Below, piece by piece: positions 52,100 through 60,963 of a DNA stretch of 64,000 bases. Made by a program: the position numbers and the translations under genes. The number at the start of each line of letters is the position of its first letter. The first letter of the stretch is position 1. The DNA comes from Giesbergeria anulus (GTDB lineage Bacteria > Pseudomonadota > Gammaproteobacteria > Burkholderiales > Burkholderiaceae_C). The stretch spans positions 82,908 to 146,907 of the forward strand of contig NZ_FOGD01000007.1 of NCBI RefSeq assembly GCF_900111115.1. Reading direction: 5' to 3'. Under the pieces are notes generated by a model, which saw only the letters and a list, made by a program, of their open reading frames with translations, did not search any database and was not told where the DNA came from.

Positions 52100-52525
52100 A
52101 TGATGAAAGCTCACTATCTCGAAATTTCAGCAGAAGTCAGCTATTGGGAAGATGCCAACGTGAACGGCGTGGACGATATTCATGGGACACTGATTCCATT
52201 GCGTGAAGGTAACTTGTGGGCACCAATCATTCGCTTGTCCGATGGCGTAATACTCAACTGGCCCCACGGAATCAGCGCCGAAATCGACTTCAAGGTTCGT
52301 GATGCTGGCGAATACTGGCTTCTCGATGAAGACAAAAAGCGCATCGCAAAATGGTCAGGCTCTTATGTGCCGGATGTGCTTCTCGATCACAGCAACAGTG
52401 CCTTCGACGATTACATCACCCTTTCCATCGACACCACTGGCACCATCGAAAATTGGTGCGAGCCTGTTATTCCCATCCGCGATCCGGGCGCTCCAGACCC
52501 CAAAATCCGCTGGGTGTCGATCTAG
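52100..52525 (+). CDS. hypothetical protein, 141 aa
   Basis: ACGGAGAAA precedes ATG. Mostly beta (YLEISAEVSYWEDANVNG, IDFKVRDAGEYWLLDEDKK) with acidic surface. Same operon as the OB-like pair. No family recognised. Confidence 0.6.
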   Translation: MMKAHYLEISAEVSYWEDANVNGVDDIHGTLIPLREGNLWAPIIRLSDGVILNWPHGISAEIDFKVRDAGEYWLLDEDKKRIAKWSGSYVPDVLLDHSNSAFDDYITLSIDTTGTIENWCEPVIPIRDPGAPDPKIRWVSI

Positions 52526-52571
52526 CACCTAGACTTGATTCCCACCACCATAATTCACCAGCAAGGCCATC

Positions 52572-52832
52572 ATGAGCACCGACACAAGCACCCCATCCGA
52601 TTCAGCCGTCCAAGATGAGCTTTATGCCGAAATAGGGCGTTTGCCCGACTTGGTAGCCCACCTGGCTATTCCACTTGGATACAGACTCGTTCCAGTGCGA
52701 CCATCACCCGCCATGATTGAGGCCGCCAAGACCGTCGATTATTCCGATTCCCCGGAAGAAACCGCCCTCAATATCTATCGCGCCATGCTGTCAGCCGCAC
52801 CAGCGCACCAGCCAGACCCCATGCCCTACTAA
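52572..52832 (+). CDS. hypothetical protein, 86 aa
   Basis: Starts MSTDTSTPSDSAVQDEL. The segment LVPVRPSPAMIEAAKTVDYSD resembles a motif in phage proteins (VPVEPTPEMIEAG). Ribosome site CAAGG. Function unknown. Confidence 0.55.
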   Translation: MSTDTSTPSDSAVQDELYAEIGRLPDLVAHLAIPLGYRLVPVRPSPAMIEAAKTVDYSDSPEETALNIYRAMLSAAPAHQPDPMPY

Positions 52833-52844
52833 TCCCGCAATCCA

Positions 52845-52866
52845 CACCGGCCAAATTTGGCCGGTA
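52845..52866. repeat. palindrome copy 16
   Basis: The central 20 positions are perfect; the outer pair is C/A. Behind the 86-aa gene by 12 bases. Confidence 0.75.
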
Positions 52867-52920
52867 TTCCATGCGGCGGCCACCACCCCCCCGACACGGC
52901 ACTTAAAGAAAATGAAAGCA

Positions 52921-52948
52921 GTACGCAAGTAGTGTCAGACTTGCGTAC
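52921..52948. repeat. 10-bp inverted repeat
   Basis: GTACGCAAGT and ACTTGCGTAC are perfect complements around an 8-base loop. No T-run follows, so it is not an obvious terminator; could be a regulatory or transfer-origin hairpin. Confidence 0.55.
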
Positions 52949-53785
52949 CCACGCCCTCACGGTAACGTGGCCCCCGACACCGCCGCCTTACGGCTCAGAC
53001 GCATCGGAACAGCGCTCTACGCGAGCAGCGAGCGTTTATTGAGCCACCCTTGGGTGACTACGGAACGCAAAACCCGTATTTATCTATCCCCCTACGCTAG
53101 GCCATCGAGCGCCAATCCACCCGCACCCACCGCACTGGCCGCCACGCCAGCAGATTCCCCTCCTTTCTTTGGCAGTTGTTGTCTACATGCGCCCATAGCA
53201 CCCGCTGCACCGTCCCTAGTAGCTGCATCCCACGTTAGCGCAGCACCTAAGCCGCAACCTCCCGTATCGATCAGCACCAGTACCACGGCAAAAGCTCACG
53301 CCATGCACTCACCTGTTGTCCCATCGCTACCCAGCTCACGCTACGCAGCTATCCATTGCTTTGCCCCTGTTGCCTACAAAAGCCACCCAAATTTGCCCAA
53401 AATTTAAGCAAATTTCCTTCAAAAAATTTCCAGTTCCCGTTCTGTGTGAGCTTCTGTATTGATTGATGCCAGCTAAGTTGTTGAATCAAATGGATTTTCT
53501 ACATGTTTTTTTGACACTCTGTGTTGATCTGTCGGGAATCTAATTTGGCCGAAAAACCCCACGTTGCATGGAGAGATGAAAAAAAACGGTCAGGCTTACG
53601 CCTACCGTCGATAGATGGTTTCTTGAAAAAGACCTTGATGCTCTATTCCTGCAAGCGCAGTTGCTGAGTGCTTGAATCATAACCCGCCCCCCGCCCAAGT
53701 CGCAAACTTGAAAGATTCGATTTCTAGCGTATCTTTTGATTAAGAAAAGCGCACGCCAACCCGCAGAATTCAGCACAAGGGCGCT
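52949..53785. other. long gap without a supported gene
   Basis: About 840 bases. A + strand frame 52967-53407 exists but is low-complexity (Pro, Ala, Ser) and lacks a ribosome site; a - strand frame 53540-53776 is equally weak. The last 350 bases are AT-rich. Likely a cis-acting region ahead of the partition locus. Confidence 0.4.
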
Positions 53786-53940
53786 GGGAAAATTTTTCCA
53801 AAAAGTTGGAAATTTTTTTCAGAATGCCGCAGCTTTTGCTGGCTTTCGTCGAAATTTTTCTCGAAGGCCGAAGAAGTACGCGATGGTTTGGGTTTTTTTT
53901 GAGTGCTTGGGTAGAGTTTTTTTGAAATCTGGAAATTTTT
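53786..53940. promoter_or_regulatory. AT-rich repeat region, candidate parC centromere and promoter
   Basis: GAAATTTTT-like boxes recur at 53788-53797, 53808-53818, 53851-53860 and 53932-53940, the first two as an inverted pair (GGAAAATTTTTCC, TTGGAAATTTTT). They lie directly upstream of the RHH-like/actin pair, where type II partition loci keep adaptor-binding repeats. Confidence 0.5.
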
Positions 53941-53950
53941 GAGAGAAATT

Positions 53951-54682
53951 ATGAAAAAGATGCGCCAGAGGCCAATCCCAAGGGATGAGCTATCAACCAT
54001 AAGAGTTCGGCTGCTGCTGAAGGAGGAAGACGTTGGCTTGGAGCCTTTGTTTTTCCACCTCCAAAGTTTGGAAAGCCCGATTGCACGCTCCAATTTCGTG
54101 CGGGCTTTGCTGGTTCCACCAGTGGCAGTTGACCGTGAACTATTGGAGGTACTGCGCCAAACGCCTTTAGACAAGGATGCAGAAGAAAGCATCACGGTTG
54201 ACATCAACATTAGCGCTCGCGATGCTGGATTGACCAAGACACTGCAAGAGCTAAACGCTATTGTTGGTACGACAAAGATGCGTGTCTATATCAAGCGTCG
54301 ATTGATCTTTTTATTTGCAATACATAGTGTTGGCCCTAGCGCCGCCCTGATATTGCAATATGCAGAGCAAGTGAAGCGTCAAATCTCTACCTCAGGTGCG
54401 GCAGCAGAGGCTATTGCCTTACCCGGTCAGCCATCCCTATTGGCAGCCACCACTACCAATACACCGATTTTTCATTCGCAAAACATTGTTAATCCATCAG
54501 GAATCACACCGCCACAAAACCAATACTCAGAGACGCCGCCCGCATTTAATGCAGACGACCCGGTTATGAGTTTCACACCAATCAAAACTGAAAGCGAGGA
54601 TCAAGTCAATAAACCGGAAGAAGGAATCAAGTCTAAGAAGTTCAAGGCAAACGCCGAGCTTTTTGGAACCATCAAGAAGTAA
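53951..54682 (+). CDS. ParR/StbB-like partition adaptor, 243 aa
   Basis: ATG 53951 behind GAGAGAAATT. Two ribbon-helix-helix-like segments: IRVRLLLKEEDVGLEPLFFHL with RSNFVRALL (residues 18-55) and ITVDINISARDAG with KMRVYIKRRLIFLF (82-125). The rest is disordered and Pro/Thr-rich. Position just before the ParM-like gene suggests it binds the upstream repeats and links them to the filament. Longer than usual ParR (about 120 aa). Family membership inferred. Confidence 0.5.
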   Translation: MKKMRQRPIPRDELSTIRVRLLLKEEDVGLEPLFFHLQSLESPIARSNFVRALLVPPVAVDRELLEVLRQTPLDKDAEESITVDINISARDAGLTKTLQELNAIVGTTKMRVYIKRRLIFLFAIHSVGPSAALILQYAEQVKRQISTSGAAAEAIALPGQPSLLAATTTNTPIFHSQNIVNPSGITPPQNQYSETPPAFNADDPVMSFTPIKTESEDQVNKPEEGIKSKKFKANAELFGTIKK

Positions 54683-54725
54683 GTGCCAGTAGTTCGTTTA
54701 ATCAATGTGTAAAAAGGAAAATATC

Positions 54726-55778
54726 ATGCAAAAGAAAGTTATCGCTATCGACGTGGGTTATGGCAACACCAAAGTGGTCTGGGGCCACGGCAAGGACAAA
54801 ATGAGCAAAGAGCGCTGGGGTGAAATGTCTTTCACATCTATTGCCCCTCGCGTGGTTGCCGACGAACACAAATCCAGCTTGAAGGCCAACCCCGACAAGA
54901 TTCTGATTGAACTCGATGGCAACCGCTACTACGCTGGCCCCGCTGCATCCAAGGGCATCGAATCACGGATGCTGGAAGCCGATTACATCAAATCCGATCT
55001 GCACGAAATCATGCTGCGTGCCAGCATTCACATTGCAATGCGCGAAATCGGAGAAGTTTTCACTGAGATCGATGTGCTGGTTTTGGGCCTGCCTGTTTCT
55101 GGCTTCCTGAACCGTCTGGAAGACTTGCGTGAAATCGGCATGAAGCCCCGCGAAATTCCTGTGCCTGAAAAACTGCGCGGCCCCAATGTCCCCGATTTTG
55201 TGACTGTCACTGCGAAAAATGTGATGATCACAGCCCAGCCTTATGGCGGCTTGCGCTATGCCGCCCAGAACCTGCCTGAAAGCGATCCGCTGTTCGATGA
55301 AGGCGGTTTGGCTATGGTGATTGATCCCGGTTATCGCACCTTCGACTGGTTTATTGCCAACGGCTTCAAACCTGAAATGAAGTTGAGCGGTTCTTTCGAT
55401 GGCGGGTCTATCAATATCCTGCGTCAAGTGAGCCAGCAAATCGGCTACGACACAGGTGTGGGCAGTCTCGAATTCGATCTGGTCGAAGAAGGTCTGCAAA
55501 CTGGCTCTATCAACCTTCCCTATAAGAAGATTGATATGCAGCCCTACGGTAAAACCGTTTTGGAAGCTGCACGCAGCGAAGTGATGACCTTCTTGACCCG
55601 CAACGATGTCAATAAATGGCGCTTGAACCGGGTCTTCCTGACAGGCGGTGCAGCATCGTATTACGAAGGTGCGCTCAAGCAGTTGATGCCCAACTACGAA
55701 ATTACCCGCCTTGATAACAGTTTGATGGCAAATGCCCGTGGCTACTGGCTGCTGGGTTGTGATGCAATCGAAGACTAA
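54726..55778 (+). CDS. parM: ParM/StbA-like plasmid-segregation actin
   Basis: 350 aa from ATG 54726 (AAGGAAAA upstream). Actin-like ATPase signatures: phosphate-1 IAIDVGYGNTKVVW, connect/phosphate-2 AMVIDPGYRTFDWF, adenosine LTGGAASYYEGAL. Between them KPREIPVPEKLRG fits StbA/PRTRC-D-type proteins. It should form filaments that push plasmid copies apart. Codon use is optimal (GGC, CTG), suggesting high expression. Terminator follows. Confidence 0.87.
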   Translation: MQKKVIAIDVGYGNTKVVWGHGKDKMSKERWGEMSFTSIAPRVVADEHKSSLKANPDKILIELDGNRYYAGPAASKGIESRMLEADYIKSDLHEIMLRASIHIAMREIGEVFTEIDVLVLGLPVSGFLNRLEDLREIGMKPREIPVPEKLRGPNVPDFVTVTAKNVMITAQPYGGLRYAAQNLPESDPLFDEGGLAMVIDPGYRTFDWFIANGFKPEMKLSGSFDGGSINILRQVSQQIGYDTGVGSLEFDLVEEGLQTGSINLPYKKIDMQPYGKTVLEAARSEVMTFLTRNDVNKWRLNRVFLTGGAASYYEGALKQLMPNYEITRLDNSLMANARGYWLLGCDAIED

Positions 55779-55803
55779 TCTGTAAGCGGTTAGTAGTGAG
55801 ATT

Positions 55804-55831
55804 TACCCGGCCTGCAATGGGCCGGGTTTCG
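55804..55831 (+). terminator. rho-independent terminator behind parM
   Basis: ACCCGGCC and GGCCGGGT pair around a 7-base loop, followed by TTTC, 27 bases behind the parM stop. Confidence 0.75.
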
Positions 55832-55906
55832 CGGCCTAGCGCGAATTTGAGTTTTTTAAGGATGGCGGTATCGTGGGATCAACAGATCAAACAAACCCAG
55901 GAACTC

Positions 55907-56182
55907 ATGAAAATGACCAAGAAAAATCATTGCCTGATTGCTCGAATTCGTCGGGCAGCCAAAATCAGTTTGGAAAATTTGAACCAGAATCTACCAGAGG
56001 ATCAGCAAATCAACTCCAATGGGTTGCTGCTGATTGCGATGGTATGGGCACTGTTCGGGGTAATGCTCGTGAACTCCAATTCCACAACAATTCCTTGGCT
56101 TCAGCCACTGGGGTGGGTGACGATGATCATGGGAGCATTGTCAATGGTGGCATCACTGCTGCTATCGATGGACGAGAAATAG
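55907..56182 (+). CDS. small membrane protein, 91 aa (duplicate 1)
   Basis: ATG 55907 has AGGA 4 bases upstream. Polar N-terminus (MTKKNHCLIARIRRAAKISLENLNQ) then two hydrophobic segments (about 38-58, 66-86). Paralogue of the next gene. Function unknown. Confidence 0.55.
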   Translation: MKMTKKNHCLIARIRRAAKISLENLNQNLPEDQQINSNGLLLIAMVWALFGVMLVNSNSTTIPWLQPLGWVTMIMGALSMVASLLLSMDEK

Positions 56183-56281
56183 ACCCAGACCTCTTGCCCG
56201 TGCAGGCTGGGGGAAATTTGAGTTTTGAAGATGTCGGTATCGTGAAATCAACAAATCAAACAAACCCAATGGCTCATCAAA

Positions 56282-56584
56282 ATGACCAAGAAAAACCATT
56301 GCCCGATTGCCCAAATTTGCGAGGCGGCAAAAGTAAGTCTGGACAATTTGAACCAGAATTTGCCGCCCAACCAGCAGATAACTCCGAAAGCGCTGCTTTC
56401 CATCGCAATGATATGGGCGATGTTCGGAGCGGGCATGGTATTGGTGGCAATCGGGATGGTTTGGGCCAACGCGGAAATCCCAGCGTTTCTGTGGATTCAG
56501 CATCTAGGATGGCTGATAGTAGTCGCGGGAACGGTGTCGATGATCGTATCACTGCTGCTATTGAAGAAGGAGAACGAGGAATAG
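56282..56584 (+). CDS. small membrane protein, 100 aa (duplicate 2)
   Basis: Start fixed by homology to duplicate 1 (MTKKNHCPIAQICEAAKVSL). Two hydrophobic segments (38-60, 72-93) and a charged end (LLKKENEE). The Shine-Dalgarno of duplicate 1 is not kept. Confidence 0.5.
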   Translation: MTKKNHCPIAQICEAAKVSLDNLNQNLPPNQQITPKALLSIAMIWAMFGAGMVLVAIGMVWANAEIPAFLWIQHLGWLIVVAGTVSMIVSLLLLKKENEE

Positions 56585-56601
56585 ACCCAGCCATCCTGCC
56601 C

Positions 56602-56916
56602 ATGCTGATCTTTTACTTGGCCTTTCACGCGAAGTCGGGGAAAAGAGAGCTATCAAATTATTGGATCAGCACCGGGAAGACCCAAGAGCAGGTGCGCCAA
56701 TGGTTTCACGAAATTCATGTCAAGTGGCGAACTTTCGTTGTTTGCAGCTATGGGTTCGCAGCCGCTGTTTTCTTCATAGTCAGAAGAATTTTGGACGATT
56801 CTTCTTTGGCTTCCATCGTTTCCCTCTTTGGTGCAGTCATGCTCATGATGGCGATTGCATCTGCTATCTATTACTACCGTCCATTTAACCCAGTGCCTGA
56901 CCATGCCGATGAATGA
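56602..56916 (+). CDS. small membrane protein, 104 aa
   Basis: From ATG 56602; the frame is open far upstream but that part reads through the duplicated genes out of frame. Soluble first half (ISTGKTQEQVRQWFHEIHVKW) then two hydrophobic segments (45-61, 72-91). The end overlaps the next start. Confidence 0.5.
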   Translation: MLIFYLAFHAKSGKRELSNYWISTGKTQEQVRQWFHEIHVKWRTFVVCSYGFAAAVFFIVRRILDDSSLASIVSLFGAVMLMMAIASAIYYYRPFNPVPDHADE

Positions 56917-57664
56917 CAAATTCCAATTTACCAACGGCCTCAAAAGAGGAAGTGAAGAAGCAATGCTGGTGGCAATGGTTGTTGCATCGTTCTTTAACAT
57001 CTATGCAATGAACAAAATGGAGCCTAAGACCATCGTTATCAACCAGACCGTTCCTGCTCCTGTAGCGGTCAAATCCGGCGATGTTGAAACCGCCGCACCA
57101 AAGGTATCAACCAAAGAAGAACAGGTCAAATTGGAAGTGCCATCGACCGGAGAAAAGTCACCCAATGGCCTAGTGGAGGTGCCCAAAATTTCCCTACTTC
57201 CAACACCGCTTAACGTGGGAGGGAAAGGGGATTACGAAAATCTGATGGCCGAAACTAGGAAATCCTCAGCGCGGCACAACAGAAATCCAGTGGTCATTCA
57301 GAGAATTGATGAAGGCAAACAGGATGACGATGGCTCAGGCGTTCATGTGGTTCTCAGAAGCAGAGATTCCGAGGCTACAACGACAGTGCAGCGAGAGGAA
57401 GAATCTGAAGCGATAAATGTCACTCTTGGATCGAAAGAAAAGGCCGTGCCAGTAAAAACGGAAGCGCCCGAATATAAGCCCAAGGATAGCCCTAAGCCAG
57501 AAAAACCCAAATTGGAAGAAGGTAAAAAGCCAGATTCAGTGCCAGTAAAGCTGCAAGAAGAATCGTCGGTGAGCAAAGAAACAGTCAAAACCATTGCCCC
57601 TATTGCAGCGGACGGGCAATCGGGCGGCGAAGGCAAAGATTTGGAGATTGGTAGCGGGCAGTAG
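56903..57664 (+). CDS. single-pass membrane protein with charged tail, 253 aa
   Basis: Starts MPMNDKFQF (or two codons later). One hydrophobic segment (MLVAMVVASFFNIYAM, about residues 21-36), then a long Pro/Glu/Lys-rich, disordered domain (PEYKPKDSPKPEKPKLEEG). This shape recalls TonB-like or periplasm-spanning plasmid proteins; no family recognised. Confidence 0.55.
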   Translation: MPMNDKFQFTNGLKRGSEEAMLVAMVVASFFNIYAMNKMEPKTIVINQTVPAPVAVKSGDVETAAPKVSTKEEQVKLEVPSTGEKSPNGLVEVPKISLLPTPLNVGGKGDYENLMAETRKSSARHNRNPVVIQRIDEGKQDDDGSGVHVVLRSRDSEATTTVQREEESEAINVTLGSKEKAVPVKTEAPEYKPKDSPKPEKPKLEEGKKPDSVPVKLQEESSVSKETVKTIAPIAADGQSGGEGKDLEIGSGQ

Positions 57665-57676
57665 CTGCCACATCCC

Positions 57677-57734
57677 GGAAAAGCGCCTACCGCATCCCTC
57701 ATGCGGAATCTAAAACCTGCCTCTAGGTGCTTTT
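57677..57734 (+). terminator. candidate terminator
   Basis: GAAAAGCGCCTA pairs with TAGGTGCTTTTC (one G-T pair) across a 34-base loop that holds its own small hairpin (CGCATCCCTCATGCG). T-rich sequence follows. Confidence 0.55.
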
Positions 57735-57801
57735 CTTTCAAACTTGATTCCTCATTTTTTTGGGTGATGATTTATAGGCCACTAACCCTAATAGGAAAAT
57801 C

Positions 57802-59772
57802 ATGGAAAATATCCAACAAAATAAGTTGGTAGCCTCTGCCTATCAGGCCCTTCCAATAATAATGAATGGATTTCTGCCGCGCCATCAGCAGAAATCGATG
57901 ATTACCCGTGCTTTTTCTTTAATAAAACAGAGCAAAGTCGGAGTAATTGAAGCTGGTACAGGAACTGGCAAGTCTATGGGTTATTTGATGCCCGGAATTA
58001 CAATGGCAGTTACAGAGGACAAGGTTTTAGTTGTTTCGACTGCCACAGCATCATTGCAGGATCAGCTTGCAAGCAAAGATATTCCTATTGCTTTGCGCGC
58101 TTATTTGATGGCTGGCGTTGAAGGTATAAAGGTGGTGGTTGCAAAGGGGCGAGAGCGGTATATTTGCCCTATGAAAGTTGATGCCATCGAGCAGTCTACA
58201 TCGTCATTGTTCGCCAGCGAGCAAGAAGTGGAGAATGAAAAAATCCTACATCAAGCCGCTCAATTGTGGAGGGATGATTTCTGGGATGGATCGCGTGATA
58301 CGCTGCCTTTCCAGATGCCCCCTAAGCAATGGATGAAGATTGCAAACACTGCTTCGGGCTGCACCGGATCGCGCTGTCCTCTGGTAGGAGAATGCCCGTA
58401 TTACAAGATGCAGGCAGAAATGAAAAATGCGCGCGTCATTATTACGAATCATGATTACCTGCTGTCCAATTTATCCAATGTCCCGAACAGCATTTTCGCC
58501 CGTGACTGCAACATATTTATTTTTGACGAAGCACATCATCTAAGCGACAAACTGCTCAGTGCTTTTGCCCGCAAGCTAGACCTATCAGGTTTCTGGCAGG
58601 AAGAAATCAAGGGCATCATGCGGTTAAGCCCCAACGCAATGAAACTGGAAATTTCCGCAGAGCGTGTGCTTGGTGCATGGAAATTGTGTGAGCAGGCCGC
58701 AGCCATCATGCTGGGGGATGCGCGCCAACACCGTTTTACGCTGGGTGAAGTGCCCCCGCAGTTCAAGTCTTACCTGTTGGATTTGAAGGGCTTGCTCACG
58801 GGTTTTCACGACCTCATTCGTGAGGAAAAAGAAGAAAAGGGCAAAGGACAAAAGAACAACCCACTTGTTATGCTGGTGCAAGGCAAAATGGGTGAGTTGC
58901 AGGGATTGGTCAGCGATGCCATTTTGTGCATTGCTGAATTCACCAGCGATGAGAAGATTGCACGCTGGATCGAGCGCAATCGCACAGGAGTCGAGATTCG
59001 CTGCTCACCCTTTGATGGCGCAAGCAAAGCGCGAAAGCACCTGTGGCCCGTGGTGAAGACGGCTGTATTGACCTCAGCCACCTTTACTTCGCTGGGCAGT
59101 TTTGACGCGCAATGCCATGCACTAGGGCTATCGAGCGACACCATCACACTCAAACTGGAAAGCCCGTTCGATTACAGCCGCGCAAAGTTGGTGGTGCCAA
59201 AAATAGCGGTGGAGGCCACCGATGGACGGCACACAGATACTGTGATTAGCTATGTCAAAAACACCGTGGTTAAGTCCAAGGCCAAGGGGATTTTGGTTCA
59301 CTTCACCAGCAGAATGCTGATGGAAAAGTGCTACGAGGCGCTATCCCAGCGGGAGCGGGAAAGCATCATCATGCAGGGGCAGTGGCCTGCATGGGCGATG
59401 GTTGAAGAACACAAGCGCCGCATCGACGCCGGTCAGCAGAGCATCATGTTTGGCTTGGACAGTTTGGGCGAAGGTGTGGATTTACCGGGCGAGTATTGCA
59501 CGATGGTAGTCATGACCCGCCTGCCATTCCCAACCCCGGATGACCCAGTATTGGCTACCCATGCCGAGCATCTTGAGGACGCTGGCAAAAATCCCTTCCA
59601 AATCCTGACCCTGCCCAAAATGGCGCTGAAATTTGCTCAGATCGTGGGGCGCTTGATGCGGCGAGAGACGGATTACGGGCTTGTCATTGTGCTGGATCGG
59701 CGCTTGGTGACTAAGCGCTATGGAAGCCAGATTTTGAAAAGCTCCTCATTCAAGCAAATTGCGCGGGATTGA
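57802..59772 (+). CDS. DinG-family (XPD-like) iron-sulphur DNA helicase
   Basis: 656 aa; AGGAAAATC before ATG. Walker A EAGTGTGKS (50-58), four Cys for a 4Fe-4S cluster (C122, C187, C192, C198), DEAH box FDEAHHLSDK (241-250), SATFTSLGSF and motif VI QIVGRLMRRETDYG. Complete SF2 5'-3' helicase resolving forks, D-loops or RNA-DNA hybrids. Plasmid copies (as csf4/DinG-like) can also assist defence, but no CRISPR genes are near. Confidence 0.9.
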   Translation: MENIQQNKLVASAYQALPIIMNGFLPRHQQKSMITRAFSLIKQSKVGVIEAGTGTGKSMGYLMPGITMAVTEDKVLVVSTATASLQDQLASKDIPIALRAYLMAGVEGIKVVVAKGRERYICPMKVDAIEQSTSSLFASEQEVENEKILHQAAQLWRDDFWDGSRDTLPFQMPPKQWMKIANTASGCTGSRCPLVGECPYYKMQAEMKNARVIITNHDYLLSNLSNVPNSIFARDCNIFIFDEAHHLSDKLLSAFARKLDLSGFWQEEIKGIMRLSPNAMKLEISAERVLGAWKLCEQAAAIMLGDARQHRFTLGEVPPQFKSYLLDLKGLLTGFHDLIREEKEEKGKGQKNNPLVMLVQGKMGELQGLVSDAILCIAEFTSDEKIARWIERNRTGVEIRCSPFDGASKARKHLWPVVKTAVLTSATFTSLGSFDAQCHALGLSSDTITLKLESPFDYSRAKLVVPKIAVEATDGRHTDTVISYVKNTVVKSKAKGILVHFTSRMLMEKCYEALSQRERESIIMQGQWPAWAMVEEHKRRIDAGQQSIMFGLDSLGEGVDLPGEYCTMVVMTRLPFPTPDDPVLATHAEHLEDAGKNPFQILTLPKMALKFAQIVGRLMRRETDYGLVIVLDRRLVTKRYGSQILKSSSFKQIARD

Positions 59773-59855
59773 CCGGATAGAGAAAGGCACCGACTGTTCA
59801 CGGCGCATCGCCAGCAGTCGTTGCCATTCGCACAGATTCGACAAATGGGGTAGCG

Positions 59856-60047
59856 GTGGATTTTGTTTCCGGCTTATCGAATGCGCCTAGCCAGTGCCCT
59901 GATTGTGGCAATCTCTGGGCGGCGAGTGAGCGAGTGCAGACCAACGATCCATCTGCAATAGCTGGGCTTGAGGATTGGCGGTACTGCGCCACTTGCAAAT
60001 CTGATTTATTTTTTTCGGTAACAATAATTGAAAAGGAAAATCAATGA
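59856..60047 (+). CDS. zinc-ribbon hypothetical protein, 63 aa
   Basis: GTG start. QCPDCGNLW and YCATCKSDLF form a four-Cys ribbon. The end overlaps the next ATG (ATGA). Role unknown. Confidence 0.5.
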   Translation: MDFVSGLSNAPSQCPDCGNLWAASERVQTNDPSAIAGLEDWRYCATCKSDLFFSVTIIEKENQ

Positions 60048-60580
60048 GCGCATCAATGGCACTGGAATTGCAAGCGCAAGCGCAAGAGCTATCCGAATTG
60101 ATCAAGCATATTGAATTAGATCACTCAGTTTTTATATGGATTTTTCTTTGTTGCTCTCTTATTCTTCATGAATTAATTCTTGAATTAAAACCAATTTTCG
60201 CAGAAATTTCCCCGCATCTTGCAGGGGCTGCGCCTCCAGCTACAATGCCAATTCAAAATAAAGAACGAGAAAAAACCATGCAAAAATCTCACCATGAAAG
60301 CCCAATCTGGAAAGATGTAACCTCTTATCAGCGAGGCAAAGAGCGCAAACCAACGACATTCGAGGCTAAAGTCGGTGCGCTACGGGTGGTTATCACTTGC
60401 GGCCATGTTCATTACCAGAATCAATGGGTGATGCACTGTAAGACGTTGAGTGTTGACACCTACCGCCTTGAGGAAGGGATCGATTTCGAGCGGGCCAAAG
60501 CTGAAGCCATCTTGATTATCGAAGAACGCATTGCAGATTTAGAAAAATGCCTAGCAAAAATGAAAAATGAAAATCAATAA
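60044..60580 (+). CDS. hypothetical protein with one membrane segment, 178 aa
   Basis: Residues 28-47 (HSVFIWIFLCCSLILHELIL) are hydrophobic; the C-terminal 100 residues form a soluble domain (FEAKVGALRVVITCGHVHYQNQWVMHC). An internal ATG at 60278 could start the soluble domain alone. Base composition changes at that point, so this may be a fusion. Overlaps the next gene by 14 bases. Confidence 0.5.
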   Translation: MSASMALELQAQAQELSELIKHIELDHSVFIWIFLCCSLILHELILELKPIFAEISPHLAGAAPPATMPIQNKEREKTMQKSHHESPIWKDVTSYQRGKERKPTTFEAKVGALRVVITCGHVHYQNQWVMHCKTLSVDTYRLEEGIDFERAKAEAILIIEERIADLEKCLAKMKNENQ

Positions 60581-60881
60581 ACAGGAACTGCTGGCTTTGG
60601 TGGAAAAGGCCAGAAACGACAACGGCACGGCATTCAAAATTGCCGTTTTGCTCAAAATCGACTTTCTAACGGAGGACGATGCTTCGCACGCTGGTTTCCA
60701 CACCGAAGGCATTTACCGCCAGCAATTTCTGGTGGAGCCGCACGGAAGCGATCCAGAGGCCGCAACGCGCCGCGCTATCGCAAATGCGGCGATGAAAATT
60801 GCCAACCTCATGCCAGACCCAGAGATTGGCTGCGAGCCGATCATGCCGGAGCAGCTCAAGCTACTCATTGTGGGGCGGTAA
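60567..60881 (+). CDS. hypothetical protein, 104 aa
   Basis: Helical N-terminus (ELLALVEKARNDNGTAFKIAVLL), then a mixed domain. Belongs to the operon behind dinG. Unknown function. Confidence 0.55.
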   Translation: MKINKQELLALVEKARNDNGTAFKIAVLLKIDFLTEDDASHAGFHTEGIYRQQFLVEPHGSDPEAATRRAIANAAMKIANLMPDPEIGCEPIMPEQLKLLIVGR

Positions 60882-60926
60882 GCCAGGCCAAGCCTGTAGC
60901 AGGGCCGCGCCCTCCCAGTGGGGCAC

Positions 60927-60959
60927 AAAAAAAGCCAGCACATTGCCTGCTGGCTTTTT
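60927..60959 (+). terminator. rho-independent terminator
   Basis: AAAAAGCCAGCA and TGCTGGCTTTTT pair around a 7-base loop; T-runs on both strands make it bidirectional between convergent genes. Confidence 0.85.
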
Positions 60960-60963
60960 TCTC

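Larger units (their letters stand above)
55850..56590 (+). repeat. tandem duplication of a membrane-protein gene
   Basis: Unit 1 (about 55850-56190) and unit 2 (about 56212-56590) share long stretches, e.g. AATTTGAGTTTT, GGTATCGTG, CAAACAAACCCA and ATGACCAAGAAAAA. They have diverged by substitutions and small indels. Confidence 0.65.

Noticed and set aside
52967..53407. 146-codon + strand frame
   Set aside because: Low complexity, GTG start without ribosome site, no recognisable motif.
53540..53776. 78-codon - strand frame
   Set aside because: Lies in the AT-rich putative cis region and has no start support.
55873..56601. First 243 codons of the 347-codon frame
   Set aside because: Runs out of frame through the duplicated membrane genes, whose shared frame is the one conserved between duplicates; composition is Asn/Gln/Gly-rich and unlike a protein.
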